Positions 1 to 9,268 of a stretch of DNA of 64,000 bases are shown in pieces; positions within the stretch are counted from its first letter, which is position 1; each line of letters starts with the position of its first letter. Source of the DNA: Cryptomeria japonica (Eukaryota; Streptophyta; Pinopsida; Cupressales; Cupressaceae). A program made the position numbers and the translations under genes. The stretch covers positions 139,970,849 to 140,034,848 of the forward strand of contig NC_081410.1 of NCBI RefSeq assembly GCF_030272615.1. The letters are read 5' to 3'. The notes beneath the pieces are model-generated. The model did not search any database. It worked only from the letters and a program-made list of their open reading frames with translations, and had not been told where the DNA came from.

Positions 1-1
1 A

Positions 2-1272
2 AAGGTTGGTGGACCTCCTAGTATCAAAATAAAAGATAACTTATCCCCACCACCTCTGATTGTTCCATTGGTAACAACAATAGAAGACCAACCGGCAGAT
101 GAAAGTATGGATGTATCACAAGAGGATACTAATCCTAATCCTAAGGTACTATACACAGTGGATGTTGATACTCAAAAGGTCAACATTGTGATAGACAAGG
201 ACACAAATGGTAAGACTAACATGGCTAATGAGCCACCAGTAGCTGACAACATTGTTAACACTAAAGGTAAACTGGTAGATGGGAAAACAAAGATTGAAAT
301 AGATCAGCAGAGAGAGAGACAAGTAGAGCAACAAGCTTCGGGACAGGAACATGTTCATGTGGAAATAGTCTCACCGGCAATAGGAGAGAAACAAAAACCC
401 TTACTTAAGGAAATGGAAACACAGACTGACCTACCAGAGGTCACTACAAGCATGGTTACTTCCTCCACTGGCAGAATTCAAAATGTCGGTTCCTCTTCAA
501 TAGGTTATAAATCAACCAATGTAACTGAAGTTCTTTTAGATTCTTTGAAGAAAATAACTGATTGTAGTTCACAAGCTTATAAAGCTATAGATGACACAAT
601 CCCAATTTTGAAGATGATAGCTCCAAATTCAACATAGATAATAAGGATTCTTTGAGTCAACTTGACACTTTGTCGAAGTATATTACTGACAACACAGTGA
701 CAGTTGAACAAATAAAGGAATAGGCATTCAAAGACAGGTTGGAAATTGAAAAACAAAAATTCTTTGAGAATCAAATAAAGAAGTGTAGTAGGGAATTTGA
801 CACACTTCTATCGGAACTATGCAACTTATTGAAGGAATTTAAAACTATGTACAAAGATACTTGCAAGACAAACTTCTTAACAGTTGACATAGATAAGAAA
901 ATGAGCAAGGTACAAGAAGAAATAAATAAACTTGCAGACAATTTTGTTAATTCACCTAATACATTATCAGTTTTTGAGCAAAAGATAACTAGTTTTGAGG
1001 TAGAATTACTGAAGCTAGAGAGAGAAAAGGATAGAATAATAAACAAGGCTAAAAAACTAAGACTAAGACTGGGTCCAAGACTGGACTATATAGCATCCTT
1101 GAGAAAGGAAATATTTGAGGCATTAGTACAAGGACAGAAAACATCGGCAGAGTATATGCAACACCTCACCGATATAGTTCAAAGAACAAAGGCAACAATA
1201 AAAGATAGTAAGAAGTTTATGGAAAGCATAAATTTGGTTTTGGCGGATCTTTTTCAAATTGTAACCACCTAG
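2..1272 (+). pseudogene. N1 ORF2, C-terminal part (accessory protein of unknown function)
   Basis: The protein is the C-terminal ~420 residues of the ORF2 product also found in N2 at about 32750-34193. It opens with a proline- and acid-rich region, then a TQTDLPEV stretch shared with N2 (TQTNLPEV there), then SLSQLDTLSKYIT, then a long charged coiled-coil-like tail from about 740 to 1200 rich in K, E and L with heptad spacing. It lacks any enzyme motif. It is broken by one frameshift near 630 and one TAG at 721-723. The stop at 1270-1272 is close to the homologous stop in N2. Function is unknown; the helical tail suggests a structural or oligomerising role, which is inference. Confidence 0.7.
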
Positions 1273-1492
1273 TTACAAGGTTGAGATAGAAAAACTACAA
1301 CTATATTGACACCTTGACAACCTTTGTCATTGATGCCAAAGGGGGAGTAGTAGTATGAGAAAATAATCTGCAAAAGACTTATCTGCTTAGGGGGAGCTCA
1401 TATATTTTTGGTAAACATTTTTGGATTACAAGTTTTGGATACACTTTTGAAATTTTCTCATGAGTGTTGCCATCAATGCCAAAGGGGGAGAT
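1273..1492 (+). other. N1 3' untranslated stretch with two polypurine tracts
   Basis: No gene. It contains AAAGGGGGAG at 1338-1347 and again at 1481-1490, the second directly before the LTR and therefore the plus-strand primer site. Both follow a CAT(T/C)(G/A)ATGCC context. GTTGCCATCAATG at 1466-1478 can pair with TATTGATGGCAAC at 1545-1557 inside the LTR, 12 of 13 bases plus one possible G-U pair. Confidence 0.75.
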
Positions 1493-2301
1493 TGTTGGCA
1501 TATGCACACTCGAATGAGACATTGTAGGTGATTGAAGGTTTTGTTATTGATGGCAACCTTACAATCCTATTCCACCAACAAGGCATTCCACCAGCACTAG
1601 AAAGATTAGACTCTACACTAGCACTCAGATCACCGGCACTGGTAGTGAAAGGTAGCATACCGGCACAGAGGCCGACAGGATTTTGTTGTAATATATTTTG
1701 TTTATTATTTGTAAAATCATTGTAAGCCGACTTGGCAAGTTGTAAAATGACTCTTATATAAGAGAGATCATTGTAGAACATTTGTAAGTAAGAAAAAGGA
1801 ATGTAATTAGGCGAAATAAGGCAGACCTATTATGTGAATTATAGGTTAAGGGTTTATGTAAGAAGCAGAGCAAAAACTAGTACTAGATCTAGCATTATAG
1901 ATGCTATTTTGAAGTAGTACAAGACACTAGATTTATATAATCCATTTTGTAAGTCAGTGAGACTTCCCATTTTTGTATTTGAGCAGTGAGCTCTAGGAAA
2001 TAGGCCTTCCTACATGTGCAGGCCCCTCTTGTAGCAGTAATATTCTCTTATTGGCCAGTAAGTGAATATTGTGGGTCACAAATCCCACCAAGGTTTTTTC
2101 CACACCGAGTTTCCTCGTTAAATCCTTGTGTCATGGTGTGATTTTCATGTGGTTGTTTTTATCTCTAATTATTGCATTACTTTTTGCTTACCAGTACACT
2201 GTATTAATATGCTCTACATGTTTTACGTTAAAAAAATCTATTTACCGGTTAGATCTCAATTCACCCCCCCCCCCCTCTCAGTATCTGTGGGAATCCTAAC
2301 A
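1493..2301 (+). repeat. N1 3' LTR (809 bp)
   Basis: The LTR starts TGTTGG immediately after the polypurine tract and ends with TAACA, the same ends as the N2 LTRs. A TATATAAG box lies at 1755-1762. A run of 12 C at 2264-2275 followed by TCTCAGTATC lies 26 bp before the end, as in every related LTR of the window. The LTR is about 60 bp longer than the N2 LTRs because of small indels. Confidence 0.85.
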
Positions 2302-3013
2302 ATAATTGGAAAGAATGGTGAACTTATTGCCACCAGTAAGTAGACTAGAGGTAACTTTTTTTAGCTGAAGGCAAGATCAGTCGGTGTCTAATGGCGAAGT
2401 TCGATGACAATTGGAAATGGCATAGGAGACTTTGTCATGTGAACTTTGATAATATCGTATAGGCTAGTAAGATCAAGGCAATAAGAGGATTGCCTTTTCT
2501 GAACAAATCAGAGAATGATTTATGTAGAGAATGTCAACTTGGAAAGATGTCATCCTCAACATTCAAAGGTAAGTCTTTTTCAGCAGAGAACTTACTTGAT
2601 CTTGTGAATACCAATTTGTGTGATCCAATGAAAACTAGAAGTATTCAGGGAGATCGGTATTTCATGATTCTTATTGATGATTGCTCAAGAATTATGTGGG
2701 TCACATTCTTGAAAGACAAGTCTGAGGCATTTGGAAAGTTCAAAGCCTTTAGAGCATTAGTAGAGAAGGAAAGTGGTCAAAAGATAAAGCGTCTTACAAC
2801 TAATCAAGGAGGTGAATTCAACAAGTACTATGAAGAGAATGGTATCAAGAGGTAGTTGTTTGCCCCAAGGACACCACAATAGAATGGCATAGCAGAAAGG
2901 AATAATAGGATTGTAGTTGAAGCGGCCAGAACTATGCTGATTCAAGGAAATGTTGCTCACACTTTTTGGAGAGTAGCGATGAAAACTACAGTCTATACTA
3001 TGAACTGAGTACT
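2302..3013 (+). pseudogene. Copia A pol: GAG-pre-integrase and N-terminal integrase
   Basis: The translation reads through a GAG-pre-integrase block (WHRRLCHVNFDN near 2416), the integrase zinc site CRECQLGK near 2525, and the core with LIDDCSR near 2670, a degraded second aspartate site (TTNQGGEFN near 2800, where family members have TDNGGEF), and NGIAER near 2883. It is the N-terminal half; the rest resumes at 22461. Stops include TAG at 2853-2855 and 2880-2882, both where Copia integrases have glutamine (the RTPQQNG motif), and TGA at 3004-3006 in place of arginine. It is not functional. Confidence 0.9.
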
Positions 3014-3348
3014 TGTTATCACTGATTAAAATTGGGTTTTTCTTTTCCCATGATTGGCTATGGTATGTTGATTTTCCGAATAGGGTGTATTTCCAAATGC
3101 TTCAGCTTTGTTCTAGACTTTAAGGGTTTAAGGGTTTTTGATTTTAGATCCTATAGTATTTGTTTTAAGTCCTCTGGTTTCTAATCTTCCGTTACTTTAT
3201 TCACTTAAGTAATGGGTCATGGGTTCATAGGAAGTGTCCCCCCTTGTTGTTTGCCTAGGTGGTTATGTTAATAAATCAAAAATTTTCTGCCTTATATGTC
3301 TTTCTCCTAAATTTGTCCGGTCCAGTAACTAATGCGCATCTCATGAAT

Positions 3349-4194
3349 GATCCAATGGGCCGCGCTATTTCACAAGGGTAAGATGCTCGTCCTTTATACC
3401 CCGCGAAATAGCGAGAGTGAATGAGAGCCGTCCACGTGTCATGATGGAGGAAGTGAAGGGTGTAGCTGTCAAGAGTGGTTAGAGCCCAGTGGCTTTCTTT
3501 TGGCATATTAGAAGGTGGCACGTGGCACAAGTCACCACAGTCAGCGGGTCAGGATTAAAGGTTCAAAGCGGGCCCCAGAGGTGAGTCAGGTCATAGGTAG
3601 AGATGACCTGGCAGGTACAGCTGTTAACAATTTATTGAACCCCCGTGGTTTCCTTCTAGCAAATGACAGAGTGACAACTCAGCTCCGCAGGTGACTGAAT
3701 GCCAAGTGTTCATGACGAGTCAGCGGGCCCACCCCTCCTGAAAGCCTTTTCAGAGGATTAAACACCAATCAACTTGAGAGATGATCCAATGGGCCGCGCT
3801 ATTTTGCAAGGGTAAAATTCTCACTCTTTATGCCCGCGAAATAGTGAGAGTGAATGAGAACCGTCCATGTGTCATGATGATGACCTGGAGGATATGGCTG
3901 TTGAGACGAAAGTGGGGCCCCCGTGGTTTCCTTTTGGCAAATGATAGAGTGAAAACTCAGCTCCACAGGTGACTGGATGCCAGGTGTTCATGACGAGTTA
4001 GCGGGCCCACCCCTCCTGAAAGCCTTTTCAGAGGATTAAACGCCGATCAACTTGAGAGATGATCCAACGGGCCGTGCTATTTCGCAAGGGTAAAATGCTC
4101 ACTCTTTATGCCCACGAAATAGCGAGAGTGAACGAGAACCGTCCACGTGTCATGATGACAAGCGATCTAAGAAGAAAGTATGGGCCCACCGCAG
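3349..4194 (+). promoter_or_regulatory. Repeat-built promoter of the G 5' LTR
   Basis: A ~100-bp box starting GATCCAA occurs at 3349, 3783 and 4061; the last two belong to a ~280-bp tandem unit. Each box holds an inverted repeat (GCTATTTCGC ... GCGAAATAGC type) with a ~30-nt loop and ends in a G-box-like CCACGTGTCATGATG (CACGTG intact at 3433-3438 and 4144-4149, changed to CATGTG in the middle copy). A further CACGTG lies at 3519-3524. GGGCCCACC occurs at 3725, 4003 and 4182, the last ~12 bp before the TATA box. G-box/ABRE and GGCCCA site-II motifs are known plant promoter elements; their activity here is inferred. Confidence 0.65.
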
Positions 4195-4202
4195 TATAAA
4201 AG
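4195..4202 (+). promoter_or_regulatory. TATA box of the G 5' LTR
   Basis: TATAAAAG follows GGGCCCACCGCAG and is conserved in the 3' LTR (17430-17437). A start site would be expected about 30 bp downstream, near 4230, leaving a leader of ~470 nt before the ATG at 4703. Transcription from here would place the LTR reading frame first in the genomic RNA, ahead of the primer site and gag-pol. Confidence 0.65.
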
Positions 4203-4702
4203 AAAGACACGCGGCTAGTATCAAGTGGAATGCGAAGGGAATTTCAAGGCAAATGGTTGGGTGCCGCGTGGTATTATGTAGCCAATAGAAAAGTGGGACC
4301 TTGAGCAAAGCCAAAGCTGCCAGTTAACGAAAGAATAAAAATGAAACACTTGCAGGAATGTTGTGACCTGTTGGAGCGAAAAATATGAATTCTCGTATGA
4401 ATTCAATTTTGAAGGGACGGCCGAAGCATGCGGAATCAATTTTATAGTTAAGGCCCTGAGTACAAATATTTGATTTCCTAACAACCAAGTGAGATATCTT
4501 TTAAAAGATTTTGCAGAAGAGTAGACATAGAGTTACTTTCATCAGATACAAAACAAGTCAGTTCAGTTGTAGAGCAATTTCCTTCAAGCAAAGAACAAGT
4601 TCTCTCATATTTTGTAGCAATTCTTGTGTAGTGTTCTAAATAAGATAATTCATTCGTTGTAGGATTGTTTAAGAGTGATATTCATTTTCTTGCATTTTCA
4701 AA

Positions 4703-7700
4703 ATGGCTCCTAAAAGGGAATTCTCCGACAAGGTTAACTATTTAGAAAGAAGTGTGTGTGATGATTTTTTAGAACAGTTGACGTTGTCAACCAATCAGGC
4801 ATCCAAGGCTAAAGAGTTAGTGCCCAGGGCTCCCCGTCTAAAGATAGGAGAAGGATTATATGATAAAGATAATTGGTTCAGAGACCCACAGGTTGGACTG
4901 TCCAAGTTGGGGTTGTTTAAAGTTGGATTCGAAATGAGAAATTCTCCTACCCCTCAAAACAGTATCTGGGAATTAGATGTTGGGAAATTAGTAGTCCCAG
5001 GGGTATTCATGGATACAGACCTACTAACCCAAATGGCGTTAAATTATGATCCAGTCACAAGATGCATTCGGGATGTAAATGGGAAAACCCTTGTGGAAAT
5101 TAATGCTGAAGAGTTTAGGATAGCATTTGGGCTTAATGAGTTCACAAACTTCTTAGAACCTATAAATTTCACATCATTAGCCCAAGTTTACGGTGCACAG
5201 AGGAGTCATCTCAAGAATGGGCCTCTTAAGGAACTTTTTATGAAAATAGGAGGGTTAGCAGTTGTAGGACCCAACACACAAGAGCCCTTCTCATTAAGTA
5301 TGTTTACCTTGAGGGCTAAAGGAATGTATTGGGCACTTTGTCAAGTTCTAGGAGAAGATGCTGAAGCAAATATGCCAACTCATTACTTGCTAATGATTGC
5401 CCAGATTTTGAATCCTTCTCTTGCTATCACATTTGATTATGCCTCTTTCATTGTCGATGCTATCCATGGAGGGTTGATAGGTATAAAGAATGGAAAGGTG
5501 GACAGACCTTTCGGATGGTATTCACTCCTAATGCACCTTTTTCTCTTCAAAGGTGGTGATTATTTTGCCAATGGGCTAGACGTGGCTAAGGAGAAAGGAG
5601 GAGAAAAAATGCCAGTACAATTATGGAGTACTATGTTGTCATGGGATAGAGAGGATGCCAATTTTTTTAAGTTTGATAGATATTTTGCATCCAAAATAGG
5701 GACTCTCCTCTACTCTGATAACCCAAGAATCCCTAAGGTTCTTCTGGAATTCATAAGACCAAAAGAATTCGTAGAGAATATAAAAATTATTCATAACTGG
5801 GGTGACATTTATTTATATCTAGTCTCCAAAGTTTTCAGAGTTTTTGGTTTCAAGGGCACTCCATTTTTGTTACCTTCGAGGTCCCTCTCAAAGTGGGAAT
5901 AGCGGAGATCCTTAGGCAAATTGGTGGCTTACAAGAAGCAGAGTTGACAGGCAGAGGTAAAGGGACTATTTTCCCTGCAACTACTATAGCCCACCAATTT
6001 GTGATAACAAAGGGAGGCTGGAACTACTTTGAGGATTTCCTCAAGCCTTATCATTTGTCCACTGCAGTGTCCAGGTGTGCTGATCCAGAGGACTTCTTCA
6101 ACGGTGTGTTTAGGAAGAAGGTAGCATGCAGAGGTAGGCCTCATCAATTCCAGTTTCCTGAAGACCTCATCAGAAATGAGTTTGATCTAGATGAGCAGGA
6201 GCTAAGGAAAGAAAAGTGGGTGGCTTTTAAGAAAGCCTTGGATTTCATGCATCAGTTTGATGCTAGCTATGACCCATTGTCTAGCTTCTTCCCACTAGAA
6301 AAAAAATTAAAGTTTTTGATTGTTTGCTTTGAGGATGTCATGCAAACACTAAAGGAGAAGAGGGAAGCTGTGATCAAGAGCAACTCTGAAAAGGCCAGAA
6401 TGATCCTAAGCAGGTCAGCTTCTAGCAAAGCAATTCCTCCTGGTGATTACACCTTGCATAAGAAATCAGGTTACAGTGTGCTGGTGCTTACAACAGGGTA
6501 GCCCTCTACATCCAAAGGAAAGAGGAAGATACAAGATGTCATTGACATCCAAGATAGCCCAAAGAAGCAAAGGGTGGGGAAGGAAGTGCAATCAGATACA
6601 CCTTTGTATTCCCCATCCCAATCCCCTATCCATATAGGAGATGAACAAGCAGCAGCTGAACACCTCTTGCAGTTGGGTAGTTTAGGGGAAATTGCATACA
6701 CCTATGATGAAGTGGAGGAAGGGATGCCAGAAGAACCCATTGATGTTGAAATAGATATCACCTCCATTGAACTTAAAGGCCAAGAGTGGGATCCTGAGAT
6801 AAAAAAAGGCAAGTAGTGCCTTTCTAGCTGATGACAACTTTGTCACGTTGGAAGCATTTATGCAATTCATTTGGAAACAGCATATAGATAGATATAATGC
6901 TAGATGTGAGACAAGAAAAGCTGAGCAGCCCAATAAAGATCCAGCCTCAGTGGAAGAAGAAATAAAATAAGAGATGAAGGAAGAATTCAAGACCGTCACC
7001 CCTGAGCAGGGAAGGGATATGGTAGAACAAGCTAGAGTGCTTATCTTGCTAGAGTGGGATATTGCAAGTGCCCTGGTGTTAGATGCAGTAAGAAAAGAGA
7101 CCAAACCCATTGAAGGGGTTACCTTTAATAAGGATAATGCTGCACTAGTCATGTGGTCTCTCAAGAGAAATGAGAGCAAGAAAGGCAAAGACACCCCAGG
7201 GTCAAGTTACCTTGGTGGAATGATGGTAAAGAGAGTACAAAGTACAGGGGTAGTAGAGGCTACTAGTACTGTGTTAGAAACTACAAAATTCAGTGTTGCA
7301 GTGGTAGAGAAGGAAGACAAAGAAAAAAAGGCCCTCCAAATTAAGTTGGAAATAGTTTTGAAGGCCTATAATAGTGCCAAGGAGGAGGTGAGAGGTAAAG
7401 ATAGCATCATTGCTAAGTTGCAGAGCCAGTTGATGGGACAATACCAACAAGGTGAGTCTTCAACACTGATGATTTCCTCTTCTCCTGCAAGACCTCCACC
7501 TACTAGCCCTATCATTGAATTTCCACCATCTCCAGCACCCTGCAGCTCTCAAATGATTGAGATTACTTCTCAAGAACTAGAAAACCTTAAACAGGCTCAG
7601 GCTTTATATGCATGGAAATATGAGGAGAAAGTAAGAGCCGCAATCTCTAGTTTTGCAGATACAATAAATGCCTCATTGCTTTACAACAATGTGGGAAAAA

Positions 7701-8368
7701 TTATGGAAATATGGAATGAGCTGAGGAGAGATAAGGCCATTTTGACACCCATTTTTGATAGATGGAGGCCTAGGGAGCAAAATCTAGAGTTCATGTGTGT
7801 ATCCTGTGATGAAGCAAGAGCCAATCCCCTTATCAAATCCACTTCTGATATCGCTAAAGTCTTAATGCAATTGGCAGCAGAGGTGGATAATGTGGATAGA
7901 AAGGTTAATTTGTGTAAGAAGGAATACACTGATCAAGTTTTTGAGTTGCTCCCGGGAATTTTTGCTAATCCGGATTAGTTAAAAGATAAGCAAATATGGC
8001 TTAAGGAGATAGAAGCTAAATTGTCAGCAAGAGTTAAAGGAATCATTGATCTTGATGATACTTCTTTCTTTGTTGTGACAATACAAGAGATAGAGAAAAT
8101 TAAATCACATTATGGTTTTCTTAATTCAAAAGTCAACAAACTGAGAAATTCTTGGAAAAGGTTGACTAAGATTAAAGATGATGTGATTAATTTTTCATGG
8201 CCGACAAAAGAGATATATAGCGAGTGGGAAATTAAGTATGCCACCCATGATCCGAAACAGTTGGAGAGCGCCCTTGAAAAGATAGAAGTGGTTGCAACCG
8301 AACAGCCTGTTGAACAAACTGCAGAGGCTGAAAAGAGTTTGGAACTGCTTTTTGCGGAAAGTTTGTAA
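4703..8368 (+). pseudogene. G LTR-encoded accessory protein, 5' copy
   Basis: A long frame from ATG (MAPKREFS) to TAA, about 1,220 codons, lies inside the LTR. Residues 1-600 look globular; a block near residues 110-160 has LVEINAEEFRIAFGLNEF, and one near 250-290 has DYASFIVDAIHGGLIGIKNG followed by SLLMHLFLF. The middle (6500-7600) is acidic and proline-rich with a PPPTSP stretch; the C-terminus is charged and probably coiled-coil. No enzyme motif is recognised. Lesions: a 1-nt loss near 5873, TAG at 6499-6501, one extra A near 6800, TAA at 6968-6970 and TAG at 7976-7978. All five positions are intact in the 3' copy. Function unknown; the motif resembles N2 ORF2 and LINE ORF3. Confidence 0.8.
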
Positions 8369-9069
8369 CCTCTTTATTTTTGAAAAGGAAATGATTGTAA
8401 CAAACTCTCCTCGAGAAGTCTAAAGCTTTGTGCATCCATGTTGTTATAAATGGATACCAAGACTATTGGAAAAGAGATCACAAAATTTTGTAAGAAAACG
8501 CTGCAGAAATTTATCTGAGCTTTTCTAAGTCTAATGGAGAATCAGAATTTATTTTTAATATTTCTTGAACTGAATATCAATATACAGGCCACCGGTTTTA
8601 AGTAAAGCTTTGTGTTGTCTTCAAGTTTGTTCACAAATTTATTTGAGTTTTAAGGCAAGCCGATGGGAAGCATAAAGATGTATTGTTTGAGGAGTTTTAT
8701 TTGAGTTTAGATGACTCTGTAACCTTGGATAAGGCACTGATATTAATCAAAGTTGTTTATTGCATGCTTTGTTGATCAAAATACTGAAGTTAAGTATAAT
8801 TTCCATCCTTTGTTTTTAGTTGATTTCAAGGTGAATAAATCCACTGGTTTTTTGGACTAGTTTGCTATGGGTTTATTGTTTGAAAGTGTGAATTTAATTC
8901 ACAAAGGTATACCCACCTGGGCTCCAAGGAAGCCCGAAGTGTAGAAGGTCTAATCAAACCTTGTCATATGTTGTCTCGGGAATTTCCTTATCTTTGATGT
9001 CTTTTCTGCACCAAGCTTAAATCATATTATTCTAAGGACATTAAAGGGAATCAGATTTTGAAGACAACA
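8369..9069 (+). other. Tail of the G 5' LTR with candidate poly(A) signal
   Basis: No gene. AATAAA at 8834-8839 is conserved in the 3' LTR (22225-22230). If used, the R region would run from about 4230 to about 8860 and include the whole reading frame, leaving a U5 of about 200 bp. That assignment is inference; no other landmark is seen. Confidence 0.45.
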
Positions 9070-9073
9070 AAAG

Positions 9074-9091
9074 TGGCGACTCTACTGGGGA
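9074..9091 (+). other. G primer binding site
   Basis: TGGCGACTCTACTGGGGA lies 4 bp after the 5' LTR. It is the TGGCGACTC type used by Ogre/Tat elements, reported as complementary to a tRNA-Arg 3' end; I could not check the tRNA match. Its position confirms the LTR boundary. Confidence 0.8.
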
Positions 9092-9268
9092 GAGTCATAA
9101 CAAAGATATGAACATAGATCTGTGCCAAGACTTGTAAAGAGAATCGTTGTGTGTTTGTGGGTAAGACTGCTTGTTTTCATTTTTTCCCATAGTTTTGTGG
9201 GTGGCGAGTCTGTTACTATTGAACCAGTCCTTGTGAGATACAAATTTTCTAAAAAGAAGACAAGCGAG

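Larger units (their letters stand above)
1..2301 (+). mobile_element. N1: 3' part of a non-autonomous LTR retrotransposon
   Basis: This is the right-hand end of an element whose left part lies outside the window. It holds the end of a large ORF, a 3' untranslated stretch with two polypurine tracts, and a complete 3' LTR. It is the same family as N2 (28562-35185): ORF, tracts and LTR align in order. No protease, RT or integrase is visible. It is inserted in the GAG-pre-integrase region of Copia A, whose coding sequence resumes at 2302. Its target duplication cannot be checked because the left flank is missing; the right flank starts ATAAT. Confidence 0.85.
3014..9069 (+). repeat. G 5' LTR (6056 bp) with internal gene
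   Basis: The LTR contains, in order: U3 start (3014-3348), a repeat-rich promoter block (3349-4194), a TATA box (4195-4202), a ~500-nt leader, a ~1,220-codon reading frame (4703-8368), and a 700-bp tail with AATAAA. It ends 4 bp before the primer site. LTRs of plant Gypsy elements are usually a few hundred bases to about 5 kb and non-coding. Relative to the 3' LTR it lacks about 205 bp near 8640 and keeps about 60 bp near 7320-7380. Confidence 0.92.
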
